From positions 1 through 64,000 of the forward strand of contig NZ_BMMB01000009.1 in the NCBI RefSeq assembly GCF_014645615.1: a stretch of 64,000 nucleotides of DNA. Direction: 5' to 3'. A program made the position numbers and the translations under genes. The stretch comes from Paenibacillus hunanensis. Lineage in GTDB: Bacteria; Bacillota; Bacilli; Paenibacillales; Paenibacillaceae. The notes beneath the pieces were generated by a model. The model had not been told where the DNA came from. It saw nothing but the letters and a program-made list of their open reading frames with translations, and made no database searches. Of this stretch, positions 42,944-52,466 are shown piece after piece (the stretch's first letter is position 1; each line of letters begins with the position of its first letter).

Positions 42944-43988
42944 TCCTTCGGATCAGGAAAATAAGAAAAGGCCCGCCGATAATCGCCATAATGATCGATG
43001 CTGGTATTTCCTGAGGTGCCAGAACGGTACGCCCCAGCGTATCAGCGAGCAGCAGCAATAATCCACCTGCCAGCGCGCTAAAAGGAATCAGCCATCGATG
43101 ATCTGATCCGACTAGCTGTCTGCCGATATGTGGAATGAGCAAGCCGATAAATACAATCACACCCGCGATGGCTGTAGCTGTTGAAGCAAGGATGACCGCT
43201 ACAACCGAGATCAATACACGTACGAGCGTGACATTCAAGCCCAGATTGCGCGCCGTCTTTTCCTGTAACGCTAAATAATTACACCAGCTTGCTACCAGCA
43301 GCGCGAGAATCAGTCCAATACCACCGTACCAGAGCATCACATCCACATCGACCCATTTCTTCATCGATAACGTAGAGGTCGTGACCTGATTCAAGCTGGT
43401 TACCGCATAGCTTCCACGATAATTAAACGACTGTCCCAGTCCCGAGAAGATCGCATTCACAGCGACCCCGATCAAGATCAGTCGCACCGGATGCAATCCA
43501 GAGCGCCACGAGAAGCCATAGACCATCAGACATGCCAGTGCTCCCCCGAAAAAGGAAAAGACCGGCATCCAGAAATACAGCGCTGGAAAAACGGTTACGG
43601 CAATCAGCGATACGAGCGCCGCTCCGGACGAAATGCCGATCACACCCGAATCCGCCAGCGGATTCTTCATCACCGCTTGAAATAATACTCCCGCAACGGC
43701 TAATCCCGCGCCAGCCATGACCGCGATGATGATACGTGGCAACCGTAGATCACGCACTACATTTACCTGCGCATCCGTTCCTGTCCACAGCCCTTGCAGC
43801 AACTGTGTCACACCGACATGCAGACTTCCGGTCATCGCTGAATAGAGCATGACGCCAGTGAGCAGTACCAGCACAGCGATAAAGCTCCATAAGCGGCGGC
43901 GCTCCTGACGGTGATACACCCGATGTGTATCCTCTCTGTCGACGTTAGATACTTGGACAGCAGCCGGGGTTGAATTTATATTTGCCAA
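42921..43988 (-). CDS. FecCD-type iron/haem ABC permease
   Basis: A 355-residue permease of the BtuC/FecCD family with about ten membrane helices. The conserved cytoplasmic loop VFIGLLIPHIGRQLVGSDHR and the ends LRLPRIIIAVMAGAGLAVAGVLFQ and NPLADSGVIGISSGAAL are clear. It is expected to form a homodimer with two copies of the ATPase. ATG at 43988 is 86 bp after the binding-protein gene. Confidence 0.93.
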   Translation of the reverse strand: MANINSTPAAVQVSNVDREDTHRVYHRQERRRLWSFIAVLVLLTGVMLYSAMTGSLHVGVTQLLQGLWTGTDAQVNVVRDLRLPRIIIAVMAGAGLAVAGVLFQAVMKNPLADSGVIGISSGAALVSLIAVTVFPALYFWMPVFSFFGGALACLMVYGFSWRSGLHPVRLILIGVAVNAIFSGLGQSFNYRGSYAVTSLNQVTTSTLSMKKWVDVDVMLWYGGIGLILALLVASWCNYLALQEKTARNLGLNVTLVRVLISVVAVILASTATAIAGVIVFIGLLIPHIGRQLVGSDHRWLIPFSALAGGLLLLLADTLGRTVLAPQEIPASIIMAIIGGPFLIFLIRRSDRLHGR

Positions 43989-44074
43989 GCTCCTTCGCTC
44001 CTGTCTATTGGTGTTAAATAGTGGTTACTGCTATACGTAGTTCATCAAGCTATTTTGCAGCAGTACGATCCATC

Positions 44075-45166
44075 TTATTGCGCTGGATACAGCATCTTCA
44101 CCAGCTCATCCAGCGCTTGATCTGCGGACAGACTTGCTGTCGTGCCAAATAACGGCTCGGGTAAATCATACACATGTCCCGTTTGCACCGCATTAAAATG
44201 CTTCCAAATATCATTCGTTTTGAATTCCTCATCAAACATCTGCACAACCTCTTCTGGCATCCCATGCGCCGCTCGCAAAATAATATCTGGATTCGATTGC
44301 TGTAAATATTCGGTATTGGAAGCGAGATACTCGACATTTTCGCCCTGTACAATATTCGTGCCGCCTGCGATCTTCACCAGATCACCGATGTACGAATTCT
44401 CGGTGGCTACCAGATAACTACCCGGCACACCTAGCAAGATCAGCACTTTAGGCGAAGGCTTACCTGCCACCTGATGCTTGATCTGGGCGACTTTACTTTG
44501 CAGCTTGCTATTGACCGCCTTCGCCTGCTCTGCACGATCAAAACGCGCACCCAGCTTGGTAATTTCCTTTTCCATATTAGTGAGACTTTCAAAATTCAGA
44601 AACTCAGCATTAATGTTCAGTCCCTTGAACTTGGGCTCCAGATCATATTGAAGCGTAGTCACAGATAAAATATCGGTTGGCGCAAGCGACAGCACCTTTT
44701 CCATATCAGGGCTCATCGGGTTGCCCACATCCGGTACATCCTTATAACGCTCCGGCAGCTGCTTAGTGCTGGTCGGCTTACCTACCAGATCAAGCTGGAG
44801 CGCGTCAGCAATCTCAGTGATCGCAACGGTTGTAGCGACGATACGTGCTGCCCCTGTATCGGTAGTTCCTTCATTTCCCTGCGCCGCTGCCGTTGTAGAG
44901 GCTGTACCCGCAGAGCTAGAGCAACCGGATAAAAGAAACACCAGTAGACATAGCAACACGCCCCAGCTCATCCATTTCCCTATCGATTGACGCCTGTGTT
45001 GATGCTGATTGATCATAGACGCGCTCGACAATCCAATACCACGTATACGTGAATAGGATGGACTATATTCGATGTCTGCTACTGGCTCGAACGCGGACGA
45101 ATCGCTTGTCTGCACAGCAGGTGTAGCATACTTGGTGTCTGATTGCCTTGATGAATAGACGTTCAC
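44075..45166 (-). CDS. IsdE-like haem-binding lipoprotein
   Basis: A class III solute-binding protein (about 363 residues). A lipoprotein signal (MSWGVLLCLLVFLLSGC, lipobox LLSGC with Cys82) is followed by an IsdE/FecB-like domain (RIVATTVAITEIADALQLDLVGKP, PDIILRAAHGMPEE). It should hand haem from the NEAT proteins to the permease. The best start is GTG at 45166, six bases after GGAGGG. This puts about 50 polar residues before the basic start of the signal peptide, unusual for a lipoprotein. The internal ATG at 45016 has no ribosome binding site. Confidence 0.87.
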   Translation of the reverse strand: MNVYSSRQSDTKYATPAVQTSDSSAFEPVADIEYSPSYSRIRGIGLSSASMINQHQHRRQSIGKWMSWGVLLCLLVFLLSGCSSSAGTASTTAAAQGNEGTTDTGAARIVATTVAITEIADALQLDLVGKPTSTKQLPERYKDVPDVGNPMSPDMEKVLSLAPTDILSVTTLQYDLEPKFKGLNINAEFLNFESLTNMEKEITKLGARFDRAEQAKAVNSKLQSKVAQIKHQVAGKPSPKVLILLGVPGSYLVATENSYIGDLVKIAGGTNIVQGENVEYLASNTEYLQQSNPDIILRAAHGMPEEVVQMFDEEFKTNDIWKHFNAVQTGHVYDLPEPLFGTTASLSADQALDELVKMLYPAQ

Positions 45167-45277
45167 ATGATTCCCTCCATGATCGTAATCGTTGCCCAAA
45201 TGCCTGCAAGTCCTGACACATCGACGCGCCAAGACTTGCAAATGTGCAGATGGATTAACCTGCGTATGATGCTGTGC

Positions 45278-48200
45278 TTACCATGCCTTTTTACTGGATT
45301 CATCTAATTGCAGCTGAATCGTATACCAGTGATCATAAGGCACACCGCCGATGATCAGACCAGGTACAACAACATGGGTGTACGCGTTGATCTTAGCGGA
45401 AGGATTGTTTACTTTGAAACGAACAACAGTTGTTTTACCGGTCGAGGAGACCTTTTCAACGTCCTTCCATACGCCATCCTGCTCCACTTGCAGAACAGGC
45501 ATCCAGCTACCATTGTTCAGTGTCAGCTCAACATAGGTGGTGCCATTTTGCTCGATCAATGTGGCGGTTGGATGGATATAGTCGTTCATGACGGATAGCT
45601 CGCTCGTCTGATCCTTATAGGCTTTGATGCCAATGCTGTATTTTTGCGGTGCGCTCGTTGCTGGAGCAGGCTGCACGGCAGGATTGGCGGCTGGTGGCTG
45701 TACGCCATTCGGGACAGGCGCTGTATTGTTGCTGCCTGCCTCACCCGACTGCTGTACAGGCTTTGGCTCTGTTGTGTTCGACGACTTGGATGGCTCGTTG
45801 ATCACTGGCACTTGCTGGCTACCATCGGCAGCTTGCAGTGAAGCACGGTCAAATAGCAGCTGCCCACCCATTTTCTGATTGTGTAAATACCGTTCTGGCG
45901 CATTTACATGAGCGAAAATACTCAGCTTTTTATCCAGATTCGGCACTTCAAAGGTGATCGTACGCGACTTTCCATCCTTCGACTGTGCTACTACAGTCGG
46001 CGCCGTATACTTGCCTTCAAAATCAGTCATAAATGCGGGCAATGCCTCACCATCTGTAATCGTAATCGTCGCCTGAACTCTGCCGTCCTTAGCAGTCAGC
46101 TTAGCCGTACGATCCAGATAAGGAGTGAGCACCGAATCGGTTTCCGCCCCATTGGTGAGAATACGATAGGAAGCTCTGTATACTCCATCCGTGATCGCAT
46201 TGGTGCCTTTGTTACTGGTCGTTATCGTGCTTGCTGTATCCGCAGCAACAGCGCTCGTATCGAATTTCAGTTCAAACTCATACACAGTATTGCTGTCTGT
46301 GCTGGCAATGCTTACACCACCTGCGGTTACGAGCTGCGCTGGCACATTTTTCGTATAATCAGATACAGTAAACTTGAATGTTTTTGTATTGTTGGTTGTA
46401 TCGCTACGGATCACCTCAGCATCGATGTATTGTGTACCATCATAGATACGTAGCGCTTGAATATCGCTCGCATGTTGCAAAGTCATCGCTACATGACGCT
46501 GATCGTTTTCAACCGTTAATTGCACGGGCTGCTCTGTCGAGATAAACCGTGCCAGTGGTGTGGTGGTACCCGAAGCGATACCTGGCATCACAATGCTAAA
46601 TGGCAGCTTGTACGTGCCACTTGCCAGTGTTTTAAAATCTAAAGGCAAGACGGTATTCGTAGCAGATGCGACAGGAGCCTCATAGGCGCTAAGTGAGCCA
46701 ATTTTCAGATCAACATCATACGTATGATCATAGTCAATGCCACCAAGTGATAGTCCAGGCACGATGACATGCGTATTGATTTTTACCGTTCTAGGCAGAT
46801 CGGTGACCTGAAATTGAACGGTGCGAGTATCCGCAGAGGCGGATTCCTCGACCACCTCGGCATTTTGACCGCCGACCTTGAAGGTTTTGATCCAGTTGCT
46901 ATTTTTTAGCTTCACCTGCACATAATACTTGCCTGACTTTTTAACAACGGTAACCGGCTTCCAAATGTAACCGTCCATAACGGAAAGTTCATTCGTTCCG
47001 TATTTGATCGCTGTGAGGCTGGCGCTATATTTGCCATCAGCGAGACCGTCTGTTTTACTAGTGGATTGTGGTGTATCGAATTGCAGTCGCAATGGATGGC
47101 TCATTTCGTACGCGCCTGCCTTTACATCCACCTGTGCATTCATGATCGTTTGCAGATGGGTCGTTGTAAAGGATACGATCCGCTGATTCTGAGCGGTATC
47201 TTCACTAACGGTCTTTGTATCAGACAGAACGCCGCCCTGCTCGATTTGTAGACGCGGAATCATACTGCTGCTATTCAAAGCAAAGGAGACCGTATAGCTA
47301 CCGCCTTTCGCTACAATCTCAGCTGGAGCAACCAGATATCGATTCATTTCGGACATGACGTCCGCTTGCTGCTGGAGTGCTTTAAAATCAGCTGTATACG
47401 TGCCGTCCTTTAATACGATTGGTTCGGGCTGTATCAGCTCTGGTTCTGGAGTTGGTGTTGGTTTCGGTTCAAGTGTCAGTGCAGAAGCATCAAACTTCAA
47501 ACGAATGGCATGATCCATTTCGTAGGCACCCATTTTGATGTGTACACTGGCATCCAGGATGTCATCCAGATTTGTAATCGGGAAACGTATCGTACGTTCA
47601 TTTTTATCTGGATCACTGCTCAATATTTCCGTTTCGACTAAAGTATCATTCACTCTAGTTTTGAAGCTTGTGATCGTGGAGCTATTATTGATCGTAAACG
47701 ATACATCGTACTTGCCATTTTGAGCGGTAAAGGTCGCTGGCGTGCTAAAATATCTAGCCATCGTTGAAGCTTGATCCTTCGTCGCATGTAGGGCATTGTA
47801 TTTTAACGTATAGGTGCCATCGGCATACACTGGTGTCGAGCTTGGCGGCGTAAACTTGAACTGCACCACATACCAGTGATCATAGCTAATATCAGGGATA
47901 ACCACATGCGTATACGCATTTAGCTTTTGCGATACGCTCTCAATCGGAAACTCAACGACTCGTGTATTGGTGGACGTATTTTCAGATACGGTTTTGACTT
48001 CGGTATACGCATGGTTTTGCTCGGTTTGCAGGGAACGAATCAGATTGCTATTGTTGACTATCAGACGGATATATTGCTGATCGCCTCGGGTCACAAGCTG
48101 GGCAGGCTTCTGCATATAGCTGTCCATCATCGAAACCTCTTCCGTCCCATCCTTGTACACGCTATATTCAATATCTGATACGGTTTCCTCGTTCAGATCC

Positions 48201-49294
48201 CCATTGTCGAATTGAAATTGTACGATATACCAGCTGTCATATAAGCCAGGAACAATAACATGAACCTTAGCGGAGATGTAGCTATTCGCTCCAGTAAGCG
48301 CATCGGCTGGGAATTGCACGGTGCGGGTATTATTCGCGGTATCTCGCGCAATAATATCGGCTTTTTTGTATTGTCCATTCACATCGGTCTGTAGCTCAGT
48401 TACCAGACTGCTGCTATTGATTCCTACCTGGATATAGCGTTTATTATCTGCTGTTGTTACGAGTGTAGCCGGCTTTTGCATATAGCTGTCCATCATCGAT
48501 GTCTCGCTCTTGCCATCCTGTAGAACTTTAAAATTCATACTCTTTGTTACACCGGTAGCTGGTGCGACTAGATCAGGATCGGTCGGCACAGGTGTAGGCG
48601 ATGGTGTGATCGGCGTTGTGGCCTGGAGGGTCGAACGATCCAATACTAACCAGCCCGAGCCAGGCGTTGCGTTAAACTCATATTGCAGGGTGATCTGCTC
48701 GTCCCAATCCGAGATCGGGAAGCTAATGCGCGTGTACTGCGTAGCGCCATCCTGCTCAGTCGTATACGTCGCTGCTTCGGTCACTCCATGCTGCGTAGCC
48801 GTTAGATTTAGGAAACCATCGGCATTTTTCCCTCTGAAGCTAAATTCATACTTGCCATCCTTGATCACCAGCCAGCCTGGCGTGGACGCATTATCATAGC
48901 TTGGACGAAATGCCGATACATCTCTACCTGTTCCGTCGGTACGAAGCACCTTATAATCGATCAAATACGTACCATCGGCATACGTATCATAGGTAGCGGT
49001 TGTAACGCTTATCCCATCGTTATATATACTTGCAGGATCGGTAGAAGGAACATGCGTCCATGTGGACGAATCGGTCGTACCTGCTGCTGATGTGTACGTA
49101 TCCGTTGTAGCTGTATCGGACTCGTTAGCCGAAGCCAGAGCTGATTGATTTCCATACGTATCCGCACTTACACTTGCTCCCTGGCTACTTGCCATCTCCT
49201 CTGCGAAGGCAGCTGGCAATGCCGGAGAAATCATCGAGAAAATCATCACACCTACGATCCATTTGATTACTACTTGCGAAAATCGCCTTTTCAA
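45278..49294 (-). CDS. Very large secreted multi-NEAT haem-binding protein
   Basis: A 1338-residue secreted protein with a signal peptide (about 1-31) and nine NEAT-like domains at about 103-225, 250-365, 372-487, 489-610, 625-740, 750-875, 888-1012, 1032-1152 and 1218-1332. A Pro/Asn/Gln-rich linker lies between the last two. The haem-ligand pair Y-x3-Y on the penultimate strand is present in domains 2 (YDSWY), 3 (YDHWY), 6 (YDHTY) and 9 (YDHWY). Domains 4 and 5 have YEMDH with one tyrosine and the others lack it. The lip helix (SxMxxY) is well kept. No LPxTG, SLH or C-terminal anchor is present. It starts at TTG 49294 behind GGGGGAG. By analogy with B. anthracis IsdX2 it may be a released or loosely bound haem scavenger. 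Confidence 0.9.
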   Translation of the reverse strand: MKRRFSQVVIKWIVGVMIFSMISPALPAAFAEEMASSQGASVSADTYGNQSALASANESDTATTDTYTSAAGTTDSSTWTHVPSTDPASIYNDGISVTTATYDTYADGTYLIDYKVLRTDGTGRDVSAFRPSYDNASTPGWLVIKDGKYEFSFRGKNADGFLNLTATQHGVTEAATYTTEQDGATQYTRISFPISDWDEQITLQYEFNATPGSGWLVLDRSTLQATTPITPSPTPVPTDPDLVAPATGVTKSMNFKVLQDGKSETSMMDSYMQKPATLVTTADNKRYIQVGINSSSLVTELQTDVNGQYKKADIIARDTANNTRTVQFPADALTGANSYISAKVHVIVPGLYDSWYIVQFQFDNGDLNEETVSDIEYSVYKDGTEEVSMMDSYMQKPAQLVTRGDQQYIRLIVNNSNLIRSLQTEQNHAYTEVKTVSENTSTNTRVVEFPIESVSQKLNAYTHVVIPDISYDHWYVVQFKFTPPSSTPVYADGTYTLKYNALHATKDQASTMARYFSTPATFTAQNGKYDVSFTINNSSTITSFKTRVNDTLVETEILSSDPDKNERTIRFPITNLDDILDASVHIKMGAYEMDHAIRLKFDASALTLEPKPTPTPEPELIQPEPIVLKDGTYTADFKALQQQADVMSEMNRYLVAPAEIVAKGGSYTVSFALNSSSMIPRLQIEQGGVLSDTKTVSEDTAQNQRIVSFTTTHLQTIMNAQVDVKAGAYEMSHPLRLQFDTPQSTSKTDGLADGKYSASLTAIKYGTNELSVMDGYIWKPVTVVKKSGKYYVQVKLKNSNWIKTFKVGGQNAEVVEESASADTRTVQFQVTDLPRTVKINTHVIVPGLSLGGIDYDHTYDVDLKIGSLSAYEAPVASATNTVLPLDFKTLASGTYKLPFSIVMPGIASGTTTPLARFISTEQPVQLTVENDQRHVAMTLQHASDIQALRIYDGTQYIDAEVIRSDTTNNTKTFKFTVSDYTKNVPAQLVTAGGVSIASTDSNTVYEFELKFDTSAVAADTASTITTSNKGTNAITDGVYRASYRILTNGAETDSVLTPYLDRTAKLTAKDGRVQATITITDGEALPAFMTDFEGKYTAPTVVAQSKDGKSRTITFEVPNLDKKLSIFAHVNAPERYLHNQKMGGQLLFDRASLQAADGSQQVPVINEPSKSSNTTEPKPVQQSGEAGSNNTAPVPNGVQPPAANPAVQPAPATSAPQKYSIGIKAYKDQTSELSVMNDYIHPTATLIEQNGTTYVELTLNNGSWMPVLQVEQDGVWKDVEKVSSTGKTTVVRFKVNNPSAKINAYTHVVVPGLIIGGVPYDHWYTIQLQLDESSKKAW

Positions 49295-49322
49295 AATGAT
49301 GCTCCCCCTATGACCAAAATAG

Positions 49323-49355
49323 ACTTATCCAGAGCCCTGAAGCCCTGGATAAGCA
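49323..49355 (-). terminator. Hairpin between two NEAT genes (possible attenuator)
   Basis: CTTATCCAG/CTGGATAAG, perfect 9-bp stem, followed on the minus strand by TCTATTTT. It lies between the 49382-49876 gene and the large NEAT gene, and could lower expression of the distal genes or mark an RNA end. Confidence 0.5.
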
Positions 49356-49381
49356 ATCCGTTTTGATAAATCTTCTCTGTC

Positions 49382-49876
49382 TTATTCGATCGTGCTTTGA
49401 TCAAAAGCATAGTCCACATCATACGTGTGGTCATACGGTTGACCTGCCACTTCTGCTGGAACAACAACGCGTACCTGAACCGCCACACGCTGGCTCAGAT
49501 CACTTACCGGGAACGAATAAGTTACATTATTGCCGCTAACTGTAGCTGTCGCATTCACATACGTGCCGTTCTGTTTCGTTTTGAACGATTTGATCCAATC
49601 TTTGTTTTTCAGCGTGACCTTGATCGTGGATTGTCCACCTGACACGACCAGTGTCGCTGGCTTCACGGAAAATTGCGAATTGTTCATGTAACTGGAAGGT
49701 GTGTTCGTACCGGAAGTATACACGGTGTAATCGATATCGTATGTGCCATTTCCTACAGCCGCATCCGCTTTCGACGTCCACGGTGCCATCAAAGCGCCAA
49801 CCAGAGCCACTACCATAGCGATCATGATCGCTTTCAGCCACGTACCTTTTTCTATACGGTTCATTGTCATATGCAT
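49382..49876 (-). CDS. Secreted single-NEAT haem-binding protein
   Basis: About 164 residues: signal peptide (about 1-40, ending KADAA) and one NEAT domain (about 44-160). The haem-ligand motif is PYDHTYDVDYAF (Y-x3-Y). A lip segment SSYMNNSQF is longer than in the neighbours. No cell-wall anchor. ATG at 49876 is preferred because AAAGGAG is ten bases upstream; ATG 49885 touches that site. A small haemophore role like IsdX1 is inferred. Confidence 0.88.
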   Translation of the reverse strand: MHMTMNRIEKGTWLKAIMIAMVVALVGALMAPWTSKADAAVGNGTYDIDYTVYTSGTNTPSSYMNNSQFSVKPATLVVSGGQSTIKVTLKNKDWIKSFKTKQNGTYVNATATVSGNNVTYSFPVSDLSQRVAVQVRVVVPAEVAGQPYDHTYDVDYAFDQSTIE

Positions 49877-50056
49877 CGAATTCATTCTCCTTTTTTCTTC
49901 TTTAATAGTGGGATGAACAAGTTCCTTTATGTCACATTTCAGCTAACAGAGGGTAGTGCACATAAAACGATGGGTACTTCTTTAACTCTGTATACCAGCA
50001 GCGTAATACCTGTTTGCCGTTGAACAGCCGCTCTTTATTAGCAGTTTTCCGTTATA

Positions 50057-50542
50057 TTACTCCGCACTTGCCTCATCAAACTTCAGGTCAACATTGTATT
50101 TGCCTGTGTAGCCGATGACCGGAATTTTGATTTCTGCATACGCGTTCAGTGTTGCATTCAGATCAGCAACCGGGAATTCAACGACACGCGTATTGTTAGC
50201 TGTGTTAGTGCTTACGACTGTAGTGTCAACGAGTTGACCGTTTTGTTCCACTTTGAATACAGTGATCAGATTACTGCTCGTGATCGTAATACGCGCCTTG
50301 GTCACGCCACCTGCTACCGTTACAGTTGCTGGCTTCACTACATAGCTATCCAGACGAGAGGTGCTTGTAGAACCATCTGCCAGCACTTTGTAATCGACGG
50401 AATAGGTGCCCTCTGCCAGTGCAGCATGTGCTTGACCTGCGCCCCATGACAATGCCAGCATACCGAGCAATGCGGTCATCAGCATGATGAGCAGCGTATT
50501 TTTGAAGCTCCATTTTTCATTGCGGTTGATTGCGATATTCAT
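50057..50542 (-). CDS. Secreted single-NEAT haem-binding protein
   Basis: A 161-residue protein with a signal peptide (about 1-41, AQAHA) and one NEAT domain (about 43-158). It has lip helix TSRLDSY and haem motif GYTGKYNVDLKF, keeping Y-x3-Y although the middle residues differ from the usual DH. No anchor. ATG at 50542 follows AGGGAGTG. It lies 28 bp after the first NEAT gene, so they are likely co-transcribed. Confidence 0.87.
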   Translation of the reverse strand: MNIAINRNEKWSFKNTLLIMLMTALLGMLALSWGAGQAHAALAEGTYSVDYKVLADGSTSTSRLDSYVVKPATVTVAGGVTKARITITSSNLITVFKVEQNGQLVDTTVVSTNTANNTRVVEFPVADLNATLNAYAEIKIPVIGYTGKYNVDLKFDEASAE

Positions 50543-50570
50543 AACAGCACACTCCCTGTATCATAGTGAA

Positions 50571-51044
50571 TTAGTTTACTTTTTTAAGACTTTTCAGATC
50601 AGGCTTGAAGCGGATCGTGTAATCGTGATCGTAGCTGTAGGAAGGCACGGTGACATGAATTTGCGAGATGGTGGGGGTATTCAGATCAGCAATCGGGAAC
50701 TGTACAATGCGCGTATCCTTCGCTGCATTCGTTTGGATCACCTTGCTGTCGATGATCTTGCCCTTGTACTTCACCTTGAACTTCGTTGTCCAGGTGCTGT
50801 GGTTAATCGTGATCTGCATCGTCATCTTAGTGCCTGTCACATAGAGCTTGGCTGGCTTTTCAAAATAATCGTTAGCCATTGATACCGAGTTATCCTCAGC
50901 CCGCAAAATATCGTAATCCAATGTATATGTACCTTTTGCAGGCCGGGATGAGGATGCCGCTGTTGCCGCCTCAGGAAGTACCGAACCAAGTAAAATAGCA
51001 AACACGATTAGCCAGCCGATACGTAAAACAAATCGTTGTTTCAT
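50571..51044 (-). CDS. Secreted single-NEAT haem-binding protein (first gene of operon)
   Basis: About 157 residues: signal peptide (about 1-30, EAATAA), then one NEAT domain (about 37-150). It has lip helix SMANDYF and haem motif SYDHDYTIRF (Y-x3-Y). The C-terminus is lysine-rich (LKSLKKVN) and there is no sortase signal. ATG at 51044 follows GGAGG at a long spacing. It is the promoter-proximal gene of the seven-gene minus-strand haem operon, just below a Fur-box-like site. Confidence 0.87.
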   Translation of the reverse strand: MKQRFVLRIGWLIVFAILLGSVLPEAATAASSSRPAKGTYTLDYDILRAEDNSVSMANDYFEKPAKLYVTGTKMTMQITINHSTWTTKFKVKYKGKIIDSKVIQTNAAKDTRIVQFPIADLNTPTISQIHVTVPSYSYDHDYTIRFKPDLKSLKKVN

Positions 51045-51097
51045 AAAAGCTAAAGCTCCTCCTTTCCTCCTCAAAATGGGTGATATCGGAATTTAAT

Positions 51098-51112
51098 TGA
51101 TTATCATTCTCA
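51098..51112. promoter_or_regulatory. Fur-box-like operator of the minus-strand haem operon
   Basis: On the minus strand TGAGAATGATAATCA matches the Bacillus 7-1-7 Fur/PerR-family consensus TGATAAT-n-ATTATCA with two mismatches. It is 54 bp before the first NEAT gene. Confidence 0.7.
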
Positions 51113-51130
51113 ATTAAATTCAAAAAATAA

Positions 51131-51147
51131 ATGTCCCTAAAGGACAT
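51131..51147. repeat. Inverted repeat in the divergent haem control region
   Basis: ATGTCC, CTAAA, GGACAT, a perfect 6-bp inverted repeat between the two Fur-box regions. It may be a second regulator's site, for example of the AraC protein encoded nearby, but nothing in the sequence proves this. Confidence 0.4.
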
Positions 51148-51381
51148 GTGAAATGCTAGTTATTCCCTATCTAATCAGATTCAGGGAAGGGTGTGCATTA
51201 CACATCGCCAATGGTAGACCAAGCTTCCATTCGTTGTCAATACGTCAATATTGCCCTATCCCCCTGTAAAATCAACACTTTTATGGACAATTCGAATTTC
51301 CGCTTCTTCTATAGCGATCGTGTAGATGCAATAGGTCGATCCCTTATTTTTTGAAAAATTAAATTTTAATTCAATTAAGCA

Positions 51382-51410
51382 TTGACTACGCAAATGATAT
51401 TAATTATCAT
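51382..51410 (+). promoter_or_regulatory. Promoter of the plus-strand haem import operon
   Basis: TTGACT at 51382-51387, 17-bp spacer, TATCAT at 51405-51410. The -10 element lies inside a Fur-box-like sequence, so binding there would block RNA polymerase. Confidence 0.7.
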
Positions 51411-51440
51411 TTAGGTCAGGATAATTGAAAATGATTATCA
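51395..51440. promoter_or_regulatory. Tandem Fur-box-like operators
   Basis: TGATATTAATTATCA (51395-51409) and TGAAAATGATTATCA (51426-51440) each differ from the 7-1-7 Fur consensus at one position. The first overlaps the -10 element and the second the expected transcription start. Iron-dependent repression is expected. Confidence 0.78.
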
Positions 51441-51491
51441 ATTAGATTGATTAGTTTAGGAATGGATGTACGGCAGGAGGAATAGATATTC

Positions 51492-52466
51492 ATGAAAGCT
51501 CGTTATCTCGGTCTATCCGCTCTGTTGATATGTGCACTTGCTGGATGCAGTCAGCCTGTGCCAAGCGGTACAGCTCCAGCGCAGGCAACAGCCGCTGCTA
51601 CGGGCTCGCCAGTGTCGATCACTGATTTTGCTAATCGAACTGTACAGCTTCAGCAGACACCACAGCGCATTGTGGCACTTAGTAACGGAGAGGTGGACAT
51701 CGTCTATGCGCTCGGTGGTAGCGTGGTTGGACGCCCTACATCAAGTCATGGTGCTCCTGTCAAAAAAGCCGAGCAAGCGCAGATGATCGGCTCTACTCAT
51801 GAGCTAGATCTGGAAAAGGTCGCTCTACTACAGCCTGATGTTGTGCTTGGTAATTATCCAATGAATGAGAAGGATATTCCAGCAGTAGAGAGCATTGGCG
51901 CTCAGATGGTACTTAGCTCAGCGAACTCGGTCGCCGATATTCAGCGTCAGATTACCCTGCTCGGTGGAATGCTTGCAAAGGAAGAGCGAGCGCAGCAGCT
52001 TAACGATCAGCTCACCCAGCATATCGCGGCTCTAGCAGAGCGTAGTCAAACCGCCAATACGAAGCCGAAGGCGCTGCTCGTGTATGGCGCACCGGGTACG
52101 TATATGGCAGCACTGCCTAATTCGCTCAGTGGTAACATACTGGAGCTAGCAGGTGGCAGTAATATCGCGGCTGATCTACCTGGACTACAGAGCTTCCCTC
52201 AATACGCCCAGCTCAGTACCGAACGGGTGGTAGAGGCAGACCCGGATTATGTATTCATCATGACACACGGCAATAGCGAGGAAGTCAAAGCAGGCTTTCT
52301 CAAAGAGATGCAGGATAATCCAGCATGGAGTAGCGTGAAGGCGGTTCAAAACAACCATGTCGAGGTGCTTCCCTCCGATCTGTTCGGTACGAATCCGGGT
52401 ACGCGTGTAACCGAAGCACTGGATCAGATGCATCAGCTACTCTATCCGTCAGACACCTATGAGTAA
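51492..52466 (+). CDS. Haem/iron ABC transporter binding lipoprotein
   Basis: A 324-residue lipoprotein with signal MKARYLGLSALLICALAGC and lipidation at Cys19. A class III periplasmic-binding fold follows (RIVALSNGEVDIVYALGGSVVGRP, PDYVFIMTHGNSEEVKAG). It is clearly related to the minus-strand IsdE-like protein, so the locus carries two binding proteins. ATG at 51492 follows AGGAGG. Its stop overlaps the permease start by 8 bp. Confidence 0.9.
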   Translation: MKARYLGLSALLICALAGCSQPVPSGTAPAQATAAATGSPVSITDFANRTVQLQQTPQRIVALSNGEVDIVYALGGSVVGRPTSSHGAPVKKAEQAQMIGSTHELDLEKVALLQPDVVLGNYPMNEKDIPAVESIGAQMVLSSANSVADIQRQITLLGGMLAKEERAQQLNDQLTQHIAALAERSQTANTKPKALLVYGAPGTYMAALPNSLSGNILELAGGSNIAADLPGLQSFPQYAQLSTERVVEADPDYVFIMTHGNSEEVKAGFLKEMQDNPAWSSVKAVQNNHVEVLPSDLFGTNPGTRVTEALDQMHQLLYPSDTYE

